Shown piece by piece: positions 28,801 through 40,659 of a stretch of 64,000 nt of DNA. The stretch is from Sisyra terminalis (taxonomy: Eukaryota; Arthropoda; Insecta; Neuroptera; Sisyridae). The notes under the pieces are model-generated. The model was not told the DNA's origin. It saw only the letters and a program-made list of their open reading frames with translations, and did not search any database. Within the stretch, counting starts at the first letter, position 1. Each line of letters opens with the position of its first letter. A program made the translations under genes and the position numbers. The stretch spans positions 31,206,449 through 31,270,448 of the forward strand of contig OY292276.1 in the NCBI GenBank assembly GCA_958496175.1, written 5' to 3'.

Positions 28801-29803
28801 ATTGTTTAGAAATTGATTTGTTCGTTTCAAAATTAGTTATGTACTATTTTTCTTATCAGCTGAAATATTTTGTGTAATTTCCATTCTACGTAATTCGGTA
28901 AATCTCGGTGCTTTTGAACAGTATGAACATAAACCAAGTGCAGTAAATTCCTCAGTACAAAGACACCGTTGTAGATGCGAGGATTTTCATGTATTTCAAT
29001 GGCTTATCTAGGCTTAATTCAAATAAAATTAGTTTAAACGTCGAAATTCCTTGAATTAATAAAAACATATAGTTTCTTTTACGTAGAAAACAGATAATGA
29101 GACACTCATGAAAATATTCGGTGCCACCACATTTGAAGAAATATCTCATTCATTTCAAGCTTGATAATTATAAAAGGCAAAATATATAGTCAGCATGGGA
29201 CAATGATGTCTCATATTACTAAATTTTTGGGATCGATTTTCGGGTAATGTTTAATGTTTAGATATTTCAAGGCTAAAATTCAATCGTTATCGCCATAAAA
29301 TAAACTTTCTAATCCTTTTTAAGGACCAAAAAAAATCCCCAAGTAAAAATGTTCAATAATTTTTTCAAGGCTCATTTGAACATTTCTTCCTTTTAGAATT
29401 TCTTGGATGAACAAGGATTTTATTATGTTCTCTAAGATTTTAGAAAGTTTAGTACTACCAATACAGGGGAATATTTTTTTCAATAATTAAATTAAAGTTA
29501 ATAAAGGATAGCAGATAATATGGGATTCTCAAGGCGCAATTTTATACCTCAATTATGTAATTATAGGTGACTAGTAAAATTATTGTAGAAAGTTTATGGT
29601 CTAAACCAAGTTTTTTACTAAAATTTTACATACAAAATATATAGATAGATTTAAAATTTCCATAGCTTAAAGCCGAAAAAGAATATCAAATCTAAAGCCG
29701 AAAAGGTATATGAATAAATACGTCTTCTATTTTTTTCTGGTAAGTTAAGTTTTACTTGACTATTCCGTTGATATCTATGTTTAATATGCAAATTTAATTT
29801 CAA

Positions 29804-29862
29804 ATTAGTAAAAATCAATTAATCTCTAAGCAAAATATCTAAAGGTTACATTTTGAACATTA
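29804..29862. repeat. dispersed repeat, copy A (partner at 38553-38611)
   Basis: ATTAGTAAAAATCAATT followed by GTTACATTTTGAACATTA occurs here and, with the same spacing to within one base, at 38553-38611. Both copies lie on the 3' side of a minus-strand protein-like relic (30039-30260 and 38706-39041). This suggests a shared 3' tail of a retrotransposon family. Confidence 0.6.
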
Positions 29863-29999
29863 TTTAAGTTTTCAATTATTTTCCGGATCCTCAAGTTCTT
29901 AGAGCCTTAATTTTGATACCCCTTGCGCTGAATATGGAAGCACTATTGCGGAGCAATTTAACTTATAATTTCAATCGAAGAAATTTGTTTTTTAGATTA

Positions 30000-30260
30000 A
30001 CATCGGTAGGCGATTAAGCATGTCGCTGTGAATAATTCTCAAGACATGAAAAGCAGTTCCTCCATTGCCTGTAGGTCGTTACATTTTTTTTGCTTACTAC
30101 AATGATGTAAGTGTTTTCTTAAGTAACAGTGTCCTAGTAGTAGGTCCACAAAAGATCCGATACTAACTGAACAGATTTGTTCAAGATAAAAGCAGTTAAT
30201 TACACAGAGCTGCAAAAAATACTTTTTAAAAATTGTTTTTACTTTGAAAGGACATTTCAA
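30000..30260 (-). pseudogene. possible non-LTR retrotransposon RNase H remnant
   Basis: On the minus strand a frame reads SFVDLLLGHCYLRKHLHH and then KKCNDLQAMEELL. This resembles the part of the RNase H domain in jockey/R1-type retrotransposons where a Thr-Gly-His-(x)-Leu-(x)n-His-Leu-His block is followed by a Cys and an acidic Glu-Glu stretch. The match is short and lacks the catalytic region, and a stop ends the frame at 30039. Downstream (lower coordinates) sequence to about 29800 could be the element's 3' tail and shares a repeat with 38553-38611. Chance similarity is possible. Confidence 0.35.
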
Positions 30261-30496
30261 TGTATTTTTATGCGCTTATTTCAAAAATGAAATCCATTTC
30301 TTTCCATTGCCTAACGTTTTCTCACAAAATGAGAAAATGTATTAGGAATAAGTAGCAAATAACGCAATTTAAAAAAAATATATCCTTAATTCCATGAAAC
30401 AAATATGTTAAGTAACACGTCACATTTGTCACATTAAAATTAATTAAACGTAGATATTATATTATACATAGTTATTAATAAGGGTAATATCTATAA

Positions 30497-30821
30497 GTTT
30501 TTTCGGACGAAGCCAAGGGCTCGAAATGAACCACTTTTTCTGTATCGAAAAGGGTAGTACTCCACCTCTCACTACTAGCGCTGGTGTCGTTTTATATTCC
30601 GTTGGTAGAGGAAATGAACCAATACAAAGTATATAAATGGAAACAAGGTAACAGAAATGATTAGTGTTATTTTGCTCTCACTTTTAAACTTCATATCGGT
30701 TTGTTTCTCTTACCAACGCAAGATAAAACGACATCGGCGCTAGTAGTGAGAGGTCCGGTACTACTATATTCGATACAGAAAAAGTGGTTCGATTTGGGCC
30801 CCCGATTTTGGCCGAAAAAAC
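30497..30821. mobile_element. fold-back MITE, 325 bases, near-palindromic
   Basis: The left arm beginning GTTTTTTCGG at 30497 is matched, in reverse complement, by the right arm ending CCGAAAAAAC at 30821. Within the outer 99 bases of each arm, long blocks are identical, for example GAACCACTTTTTCTGTATCG and CCTCTCACTACTAGCGC. Complementarity continues weakly inward (CGTTGGTAGAGGAAATGAACC against CGTTGGTAAGAGAAACAAACC), so the element is a long imperfect hairpin with a small loop. No clear target-site duplication is visible and there is no protein. The superfamily is undetermined. Confidence 0.85.
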
Positions 30822-31173
30822 TACTTTTCAATTGTAATTTGCATCAAAACCTTACGTGATGTACTTCTTTCTTTATTTTTTCCTTAATCAGGGCAAAAAT
30901 TACAATAAAAATATGTAAGACAATATAAACTTATATTTAAGACAACTTTACCATCGCGGGCCTGTGTTATTTTTTATTATTATTTATAATTTCAAATATA
31001 CATAGTAATACAAAATTAACTTTCAAATGTATTTTATATTTCCAGTCACAGTTTTATTTAAAAATGTTACGTTTTTAAATTGAAAAATCTATGTTTCATA
31101 ATTAATGTTGTATATTCTATATATTTCAGTTGAACATTCATAGTACTTATAAATCTATAGTACTGTGAGCTTA

Positions 31174-31332
31174 AGCAGGTCATTTGCCCTCCGACTTGCA
31201 GTCCAACTTGTGGTCCGACTTTCGATGTTGGATATAAAGTCGAACCGTTAATGGTACTGTTGGAAGTTGAATGTCTAGTTAGATCATTTAGGCGATCCAA
31301 CTAGTAGTCCGATTAAGCGTGAATGGCCTGCT
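31174..31332. mobile_element. PIF/Harbinger-type MITE, 159 bases
   Basis: The ends are AGCAGGTCATT and AATGGCCTGCT, inverted repeats of 11 bases with one mismatch. TTA lies immediately outside both ends (31171-31173 and 31333-31335), matching the 3-base TWA duplication typical of PIF/Harbinger elements. The interior repeats words built on TCCGACTTG / TAGTCCGA in both orientations. It is non-coding; the open frame across it on the minus strand is incidental. Confidence 0.65.
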
Positions 31333-31919
31333 TTAGTTATATCATACTATTCTTTTATCTACCATTTAAATAATTTATACTTTGATGTTTTTATTTTGTT
31401 TATTCAGAATGTTATTTTATTAGAATAACAAAATTATGCTACAAAATGAATTATGAGCCCTTTCATTAAACTGCGATGTATGAATTTTTACTTTGAGGCA
31501 AATTATTGTCTGAAATTGTTTTCAATTTTTGTTGAAAAATATTTTAATTGTGAAGAATTAGAATTGGGCATGTTATTGTAAGACAAGTGCATTTATAAAG
31601 ATTAAAATAATGCAAATGCATTTTTGTTTGGCAAAGAAAACAAATTGTGGCGTGATGCACGATTCGAAAAAAATTCCGCGCCACTAATTTTAATAAAAAA
31701 AATATATATATAGGTATATAAAAATTATATTTAAAATAAAATTTGAAGTCAGAAATGAGGGAAAATTACGCGGCTGCATGCGGATAATCGAAAATATTGA
31801 CTTCCATCTCACAAAATAATTGCCTTTCAGCTTGCCTTTTATTTATTTATTTTAATGTATATGTGTTATTTTTTATTTTTTTTTAATTTCTTATAAAAAT
31901 TCTCATGTAATCGAACAAG

Positions 31920-32560
31920 TGAGTGAATGCAGCTCGAGGGGCGCTTGTCTGTTTAGGTGCAAGAGTGCAACCGACTTGTTCGGGTCGGGCGTATTTAAAC
32001 GGAAGTCGACTAACCGGCCCAATGATTATAGGTTACAATATTAAAATAAAATTTTTCAAAAAAAAAATCATCATCTTCTACACAGACGTCAGATCAATTA
32101 GAAGAAATGATTCAAAAAAATTGATTCGATGTCACGCAATCTGAAAAAGATCGAGTTGGCGAGAGATTTGATGACCCCCTTCGTATAATTTCCTTTTATT
32201 GTTATTAAAATCAGGCGTTGGTAACCACTTTTTGGATCAGGTCTGGCGTAGGTCTAGGCGACACTTAACAGATAAATAACGCAGCGTGACAGAGTGGCGC
32301 CCCTTGGTTTCAACAACGCGCATTTTAATATTGTCACCAAGATTATTTATACGGCCAAATAAGGCCCTTCGATCTCAACCGTGTGCATTACAATGACAAT
32401 AATATTTATAATCAAATCAAAAGGGGGCCGTTATAAAACACTCTCACAATTTCTTTAGATCCTTTTCAACCCCCAAAAACAACCATTCTATCGTGTTGGT
32501 ATTTAAGAAAACCTGCGGATCTCTACACCAAACCTGAGAACGCCTTAGATCACCATTAAA
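31920..32560. promoter_or_regulatory. extended regulatory-looking island with a CArG box
   Basis: This is one of the longest blocks of non-repetitive, higher-GC sequence outside the exons. Words include GGCGCTTGTCTG, GGTCTGGCGTAGGTCTAGGC, GAGTGGCGCCCCTTGG and CCAAATAAGG at 32355-32364, a perfect SRF/MADS CArG consensus. Short plus-strand frames inside it (from 31923) encode nothing recognisable. It is best read as an enhancer cluster; conservation cannot be tested here. Confidence 0.4.
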
Positions 32561-33064
32561 AAGGGACATTAATTATTATTATTAGTAAATAATACGTGTA
32601 GGATATGTATAATTTATTTTGAACTCTTTCCCGTAATTTTTTGAATTTGATTAAACCCACACTGTCTGTTCGACCTATCTACTTATCATAATATTCTAGT
32701 TTATGATAAATGTAATTTAAACAAATATACTTAATATACGTGGAATTTATTAAGATCATAACTATATCTCTTTTATAATACTATTGTAAAAAAATAATAA
32801 AAATCTATTCAACGAATAATTTGCTCTTTAATGACTCGAAGTATATATTTGAGGACACATGGAACAAAATAACTACAGTTAAAACTGGCTGATTAATACG
32901 TTTTGGAAATATATTTATTTTCCTAAAATTTGCGGTAAAATTTCAATGCTTAAAACCTGTTAGTTGTCTTATAGGATTACAGATTCTTTTGTGTTTGGTA
33001 AAACTAGGTTCAAAATGATTTTGAAACTTTTGACTTCAGCGAAATATGTTGATTTTTTGGTTTA

Positions 33065-33290
33065 TTTATATTTTAGCTACGTCAAAATCTGGCAAATTTA
33101 AATTTACTTCTTCGTTTTTAATTTAATTTTTAATTTTTTTATTAATTCAATTCTGCTATTATATAATTTTCTCTCTTACTACTTAATTTTTATTATGACT
33201 CGATTTATTCGCGAATTAAATTAGAAACAAAGTCGAAAATGCAATGTTGCCACATTTTGACGTTTCAAATATACATGAACCGATTTTTTT
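33065..33290. repeat. fold-back repeat related to the 2364-2916 family
   Basis: The segment begins near CGTCAAAATCTGGCAA and ends near TTGCCACATTTTGACG, which are inverse complements except for one base. They flank an AT-rich core containing TTCGTTTTTAATTTAATTT and, on the other side, the roughly complementary TTAAATTAGAAACAAAG. The arms resemble the internal inverted repeat of the hAT-like element at 2364-2916. It is non-coding. Confidence 0.5.
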
Positions 33291-35849
33291 CTAGAATTCA
33301 CCGTTTGCTTTTGTACAGATACTGCACAAAATATTTGCTATCTTAAAGTAACAATGTCTTAATTAACCTAAAGTAATTACCATATATCTCTAAACTCTAA
33401 AACACAAAAAGTGTTTTCTTTACCCTTTTATAAATTTCATAGCCTTCAAATTTCATTTTATTGTAATTAAAAAAAAAGAAGACAAGTATAAATCATAAAT
33501 ATATTTATCTTAACTATATTTTATATTGTTTGTAAGAGCTCATTAAGTCTTGGCCACGTGAATTTGCACTTTATCAATTGAGATTAAGATTCTACAATGG
33601 AATTTATATTGAATATTTTCTTATTATCGATTGAATTTCGGTTTTTTTTCAAATGCATCAAATTGGCAATTAAACGTATACAGCAAGACCTCTCTTAATG
33701 CGAGGGATAGATTGCAATGATTTCTAGCGCAAAACGAAACAGCGTTAAACAAGACTTTATTAACATATACATATATATGTGATGAGGATCTGTGAAAATA
33801 AACAGAGAATAAGAAAATTTATTAGGAGTTTTATTTTTGTTTTATCTATTTTGTAACATTTGTTGTTAAGTCCTTTTTAATACATTGAGTGTAGTTTTAT
33901 CAATAGCTAATATTGAAGTTTTTTCATAAAGTAATCCTGAAGAAAAAAAATGAATAAGGGTACTTGTTATGATGAAGAAGTTCTTAATTTGATGTTCTTT
34001 ATTTTTTTTGTGACAAAGTTATCTAAAGCTGTCTATCTTTTATTGTAAAAAAAGAATCAAAGTTGGAAACAGTTTTAGATTGAAATTAATACAAAAATTT
34101 TATTGTACATTACAGAACTGTAATTTGTGTAATAATGTGGAGAATTTCAATACTACCGCCTAATATTGAAACAGCTTCAAGTGGGGTTTCACTGTATACA
34201 TATGATCCTAATAATAGTCATATTGATAATAATATATTAAAAATAAATCATACTTTTCTCTGTACTCTGCATCAATAATAAGACAATAGGAACACTAATA
34301 GATAGAATTTCTAAAAGCATATTAATGTCAAACTTTAAATTTTGTCACGAAAAGTTGTTTAAAGTTGTTCCTAATTATTAATAACAAAATATAAAACCAA
34401 ACAATGGTTTTTTTTCAATTCATAACTTCTTCCTATCCATCGCGTATATTTCTACCTCCCTTAACGTTATTTCGGTTAAGGTAAGGTTTTTGAGGAATGC
34501 ATCCAGAACGTTAAACGAGGTAGTACTGTATTAGTGTCTAAATTCCATAAAAAAACTCTAGTAGGTGTCATTAAATGAAAATAAACACTATAGTTCCAGC
34601 TTTCTTATTCAGTTTAGCAAACTCACTAAGATTGTAAATTATACATTGTACAATACTTTGGTTCTATACCAACATTTTTTTCCGTAAATACACATAACTA
34701 TAGTTATATACTTTAAGAAATTTTATTTGATTAACCAGACGGTTATTTTGACTATATGTTTTTGATTTAAGATTTATTGTTCCATGCATAAAATATTTTT
34801 GTATAATCAACATTAGCTCGGTAAAAAGTATTTACCTACCGCACAATAAAGGTTCCAGGCTTGATATTGTAAGTTTCACTTTAATGCACGTGTTAATTTC
34901 TTTGTCTGTTTTAATCAAGGTAATTGAACTTGATATAAAAAATCTTGATTCAAGTTTTTCATATTCACAATGGTTTTTTTTTTGGTCTCCAAACGATGAT
35001 TCACGACATCGGTCAAGATTTCTTTGTCTCCTTGATAAAAAATCGTCCTACGTCATAATTTTTTGAACCCCGGAATTATAAATGAAAATTATGTGTGTGT
35101 GGATTATGGACAAATTTTAAAGGCATGTACATATGTGCTTGCATTTGTTTACTTCTTTTTTTTTTGGTTTAGAATGCTTTCTTTGCGGTCCTTGGATCGT
35201 ATGCCAGAAACTAAATTTACTTATTTAATATAAAGAGAGACATTTTCGTGTAATTAAGAGGAGAGATTTATAAATATAAAATGTATAAAAATCTAAATAT
35301 AGACAATTTTGTCTCTCCCCGAATCCGATTCATCCATCATAACGATGAGCATGATCGCATCGCATCCCCCACAAGATATTTCATTTTGAGAAGATTCACA
35401 AAAACATATGGAACGGATCGGCACATTTGGTCTTTGCTTTACCTTCCTCTGTTAACATAAAGTAATCATTTTTTCTCAATTTGTTTTTACATTTCTGATT
35501 TCAGCGCGTGGGTGGTAATTATTATAATTAATGTGTTTTCATTACAGTTAAACCTCAGTTTCATTGTTTACATATACATATATTTTAAAGCTCTGTTTAA
35601 TAATAACTGACTTCCAAAACACCTGAAAGGTATTCATCAAAGGTTATATTTGAACAATTTTCAATGTGAATATCAAATATAATTTCGTAAGAAGTAATCG
35701 AGTTCAATATATTTGACTTAAAATCTTAATTTTTTCTTCATTTGAATACACTTGATATTGTTATTCTTAGAACGAAATGATTCTTAGAAATTAATCTGAG
35801 CTTGGGGCAATGCTTTAATTTTAGCATTTTATTTGATGATTCTTTTGAT

Positions 35850-36260
35850 GTCGCAGACATTTGGATAGTGAAGGAGATGATCGGAATGATGGAGCGCAGC
35901 ATCTGCAATGCCTATGGCGCCGCTTTGTTATTTATATTCCCGAAACCCTGAATCACCTACAGTTCATCCCTTGCATGAAAAAACACGCGTAAGCGTGTCA
36001 ATTTGAACGCTGCCACCACACTTCATTTATAATAAATTTATTTAAAGATTATATTAAAATCCCCCGACCAAATCATGTATGAACACACAATATTTATTGT
36101 TCATTTCACATGTGAAAAATGAAGCTGTCTGCATCCGCGTGAAATGACAAATATCCAAATTTATATATCGAACGTGTAACAAGAGGTCATCCCACATTTA
36201 TTATCCACATTTTGGGTGGGCCCACATATTCCCATCTTACTCGAAATAAATTGAAAAGCG
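35850..36260. promoter_or_regulatory. regulatory-looking island, includes exon-like piece and E-box palindrome
   Basis: It contains GGAGCGCAGCATCTGCAATG and CTATGGCGCCGCTTTG, a 14-base perfect palindrome TTTCACATGTGAAA at 36104-36117 centred on the E-box CACATG/CATGTG, and GGGTGGGCCCACATATTCCC near 36214. The 132 bases 35857-35988 lie between a TCGCAG acceptor and a GTAAGC donor and are open in one frame, but that frame does not join to the next retn exon. Non-coding regulation is the simpler reading. Confidence 0.35.
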
Positions 36261-36499
36261 AAAAAATAATTTACTTTTGATTAATTTTGAAAAAAATGTT
36301 GACGATTTTTCACGAGTTTTCGTAAACATTTTTTTTATATAATTAAATTATACGAGTCAAGCATTTCATCAAAGTCATTTTTTTTCGGGGGTCTAGCAAC
36401 TTAAAAATCGTCCGTAAATTAAAATTAAACGAAAAAAAATCTCAATAGCAATTAACACAACTGTACTTAGTAGTGTATATAAATAAGCCAACGACACAT

Positions 36500-36660
36500 T
36501 TGTAAGTAAATCTGTTTCGGATGGCCCATTTCAATATGCTTGCATCTGCATCCCAAACCCGACGTCTCAACTAATTTGGGCCAATATAATATTGCAATAA
36601 GGATCACATTCTTAGCATGATTGTCCTTACTTTATCCAACCTCTTCGTTTTAAATTGGGG
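36500..36660. promoter_or_regulatory. candidate conserved non-coding element
   Basis: Sequence such as TTTCGGATGGCCCATTTC, CATCCCAAACCCGACGTC and TTGGGCCAATATAATATTGC is of balanced composition and lies among similar islands between 35.8 and 37.4 kb. No gene frame is seen. Confidence 0.25.
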
Positions 36661-36999
36661 GTTGTAAATATCCAAATCTTTGATTCTATGCTGAAGAAAT
36701 ATCAGGATATTCAAACATCTGCAAAATTACTCAAAAAGGTCTTTTGTCTTCTATATCGATTTTTTAAGCCGCCTGTTTCCACTTTATTACCCTCAGACAG
36801 AATTATGCATATTATAAAAATGCACAAATTTCCTCCTTCCCAAACCTGATAGTTCATTTAACAGTTTCCCATTTTTGAAATCTTATTGTTACACATAATA
36901 AATGCCATAAATCATCAATAAGACTCCCCGAACAAAAAAGATGAAGCCAAATAGTTATTGAAATAAAATTCCTAGAAAATTGGCCAAGTTAAAAAGGTC

Positions 37000-37340
37000 A
37001 TACAGGTCTTTTATTTTTGGATTTGCTTCGTTCCCTTTAAGCCTGGCTGTTTTAAAGGCCCAAAGCTACTTGTTAATACCTTTTAATACCTTACAAATTG
37101 TATTGACTTTCTGATATCAAACGGGCGCCGGGTCGTCTTTTATTACCTGTATTATTTCAGAAGTGTTGTTTGTCAGGTCTTGTAGATCTTTTCATCACAA
37201 AAACCAAAAAGGATAGAACTTTCGAAAGTTTTCGAACGTACGGAGTATCTTGGAACATGACGCACACGTGCACATTATGTGATTGGAATCTTAATTTTTG
37301 ACGACATTTTATACAGATAAATCGTAACATGGTTGTGGAG
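37000..37340. promoter_or_regulatory. candidate conserved non-coding element with CACGTG E-box
   Basis: The block includes TTTAAGCCTGGCTGTTTTAA, CAAACGGGCGCCGGGTCGTC, the symmetrical TTCGAAAGTTTTCGAA, and CACGTG at 37265-37270. It has no open frame beyond chance length. This region is within about 3.5 kb upstream of the first visible retn exon. Confidence 0.3.
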
Positions 37341-38552
37341 AAAAAAAAATCTCTTCCGGAAATGTATTTTTAAATGGATAAGAGAACTTGATTACCGAAA
37401 ATATTTCCACTGAAAAAATGCGAAATGAACTATTGAAACAAATCAAAAAATTCCATTTATCTTCATATAAATTCAAATGTTAAATTTCCAACATAAATGG
37501 CTAAATATGACCGTGACAAGTGAACTAAAACACATTTAATGTGGCGCCTTGGAATGATAAAAAAGGCCTTTTCTTAGAAATGTTTGTATGTGTTTGTTAT
37601 CCTTATATTGTAAAAGAACTTCCCTCAAACCATTTCTTTATTATATCGTTAAATTCTCTGCTAAACCTTCAGCCGTTATGCTTTGACTCAATTGATCGAT
37701 TTATGTTTAGCGAGAATCCCCCTGTAGCCTACGTTTAAGTCTTCCTGAACGAGATCTTGTAACATACCAAAATTTATTGCTATTAAGACTAAAATTTTGA
37801 GATTGTTTTTTAAAAAAAATTAAATCATCTACTAAATAAGTGTTATCTGCGTTGCTTTTATTTTTATTTTTGTTTAGATTAGACGTCGCTCACGTCATCG
37901 TTGTCATGGCCAACGTCGATCGTCTTAAGACGAGACAAGACCAACCCTACATTCAATATTAGGGGTAGGTCAGGGTTCTAATATGCTGATATGAATAGAA
38001 AAGAACGAAAGCAATGCATTATAAACATTTAAAATAAAAAAAAAAACATATGTGTCCTTTGCATATCAAAGTACAGTCATTTCCTAAATATGAACAAGGA
38101 TAAGATTCCTTTTACTCCACTTTGACAACATTTCTTTAACTGTATTGTGTTCGGATTTAAATAATCATCATAGTATACGTAGGTGGTGCTCGGTTTATTT
38201 AAAAACGCATAAAGAAATTATTAAGAACAACGCCCTTCCTGTCTGCGTTTTAAATATTCCGCATCCAAAATCCTTATATAGATATATAGATGATATAGAA
38301 ATATAGATTTTCATTCTTTGTAATAATTATGCAATTTTTATTTCCTCTATTATTGGTATTTACCAGAATCAATCATTTTTATTTTATTAAAGGTACCGAA
38401 AATTATTGTCGTTTTTTCAATATACAATTAAAATACAAAATTTTGTTACAACTATTGATTTTAAATCAATGATATAATCAGCCTCTATAAGTATCAACGT
38501 TTCTATATACGCCTCTATAAGTAACATCTAGTGTACAAATTTTTAATGCCGT

Positions 38553-38611
38553 ATTAGTAAAAATCAATTCATTAATTAGGTCAATATCAAAAAGTTACAT
38601 TTTGAACATTA
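38553..38611. repeat. dispersed repeat, copy B (partner at 29804-29862)
   Basis: This is the second copy of the repeat described at 29804. Just upstream, GCCTCTATAAGTA is present twice, at 38481-38493 and 38511-38523, a 13-base direct repeat spaced by 30 bases. Confidence 0.6.
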
Positions 38612-38705
38612 CTTAAGCTTTACATTTTTTTACCATTTAGTAAATATGGTAACGATTGAAATAACTTTGGACAATTATAGTGGTTACGATAATATCACCT
38701 CCCCC

Positions 38706-39041
38706 TTAATTAATTAGTTTCTTCCAGGGTTTTTCTTTTGCAGAGGGGTTCTGAATTACCGTGTTCCAGCATATAATTTCATCTGTTAACAGTTTTTGGA
38801 CACTTTTAGGTATTTGGTCGATCGATTTAGATTGATTAGAATTATTTGGAAGCTCTTCAACTTTATGACATACATTTGGCACCATTTCCCCCCTTAACTT
38901 TTTATTGGTTAAGTTTATTATCATATTTCGTTGGTACCAGTTGGAGAAATGAAAATTATCGAATTTTAGCTTAGAAAACTCATTTGTCATTAATGAACAT
39001 CTAATGTACTTAGATAAACATTGAATATGTTTTAATAACAA
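38706..39041 (-). pseudogene. unidentified protein-like relic on the minus strand
   Basis: A clean 111-codon frame contains WYQRNMIINLTNKKLRGEMV, then KVEELPNNSNQSKS, then a region rich in Lys and Trp (SAKEKPWKKLIN) before the stop. Its amino-acid use is less biased than other frames in this AT-rich DNA. The same frame continues upstream past a single TGA (near 39070) through SKPRKNINSVLYAL to about 39132. This suggests either a dead copy in which TGA replaced a Trp codon, or an exon starting at GATAGAAAC after a TTTTACAG acceptor. I cannot name the protein. A transposon or processed-gene origin is possible because the sequence on its 3' side (38553-38611) is repeated at 29804-29862. Confidence 0.4.
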
Positions 39042-40079
39042 TTTTGCGTTTCTATCCTGTAAAACTCAAAGAGCATACAGCACCGAATTTATATTCTTTC
39101 GGGGTTTGGACTCTACTATTTCAATATATAGTCGTGGAATAAAATATATTTTGTAATTTTTACTAATTGATAAATTACTTTAATCATAAAATAATATAAA
39201 TAACTTATAAGCAGATAAATAATAATTGAATGACTATTGGCTTAAAAACGACATTATTTTCCGGTACACCTAATATATATTATATTTTTTTTTATAAATT
39301 TAGAATGATAGAAATTTAAAAAAAAAAAATTGAACATACAAACGTATATTTTTTTTCAGTCTGATTATTAAGTATTGATTAAATTGATAAGATAATCGTA
39401 AGGTTTCTTGTTAAGTTGCTATTTAATATTAAAAAACAAACGAGCATCGGTAAGACTTCTCTCCGGAAGACTTAATGTAAGACTTGGACGTAAGGTTCGC
39501 AGCAGACTCCCCTGCAGTCATTGATAATTACTTTATGTGCTTTGATAACTCGTTACCTGTTTAATTCCCACCTTCATATCTATTACAAATAAATTCATCA
39601 AATAAAACTATCGAAATCACATGATATCAATACGATAAAATTAGCAGATATTAGAAAGTCATAATTACGTTGCTAATTATGAGGAAAACATTTTTTTATT
39701 TAATTAATAAAACAAATCTACCGTTTACATGCAGATGATATAAGAAATTGAAAGGTTTCTTGGTAACATTTAAAAATTATATGTATGTTATGAGGGAGAA
39801 AGGGCTAGTGGGTGGTGGAGGGTTCAGGTAATTACGTATTATTTTAATAAACTTAATTATTTATCATAATACACACAAATGTAAATGCAGTAATGCGATT
39901 TGAGGAGAAAATCTTATAAGATTTCTACAGTACTGGGTTTGTGTCTCGGATTAAATTACCTAATAAGTTCGGTTTATATAAATATTTTACTTCCATCTAT
40001 ATATTTATTTAAATAAGAAAAGTTCTTTGTCTTTCTCACCGATATGTTTGCATTTATTTTTTTTAATTCTTAAAAAATA

Positions 40080-40360
40080 CGAACGATGACCACACCTTTG
40101 TGTCCCAAAATATTCCTCTCACATGACAATATGTCGTTTTTAAACGTTCTGAAAGAGGCTGGAGAGTCGAGATGATGGCTGCTTTTTATTCAAACAAACT
40201 CTGGAGCATCGCATTTTGTAGACAATTAGTTTGACAAATGTACAATTCCATTAATATTTAGTAGTCGGCGACATATAGAGAGTGATGCTTGAAGATGGTG
40301 ATTGGAGCCGGACCAATTATCTACACCTTAATTTTTCCGGTACGTCTAAGCAGACGTGAA
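40080..40360. promoter_or_regulatory. candidate regulatory island just upstream of the first visible exon
   Basis: The segment contains GGCTGGAGAGTCGAGATGATGG, split here as GGCTGGAGAGTCGAG and ATGATGGCTGC, then GATTGGAGCCGGACCAATTA and GGTACGTCTAAGCAGACGTG, in which CACGTCTGC-like words are inverted. It lies about 300 bases before the 40660 acceptor, presumably intronic. Confidence 0.28.
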
Positions 40361-40659
40361 AGCAGGAACAAATATTTAAGTTTGGGGAAAAAATAGATGA
40401 GATATTGAAGGCGTTAATTAAATTTGTTAAAAGTTTTTCTTGTTAATGTATTGAAATATACTCTGGTTAATAAATATGTTTCATGTCTCCCACGTGCCTT
40501 TTTCTAATAAATTTAATTGGAAAATTTACACTAAGATAAATTATAGCGGAAGCACGCAAATCTATCGTAAATTATTTTACGCAAAACGCTCGTCATCGGC
40601 CGTTTACTTCATTGGATTGAGTTTTATCTGTGTTTTAATTGAAATTATATTTGTTGCAG

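Noticed and set aside
31923..32144. Plus-strand 73-codon frame as an upstream retn exon
   Set aside because: No family similarity; the only donor-like site (ATAGGTTAC) is weak, and the frame decays into a poly-Lys/Ile run.
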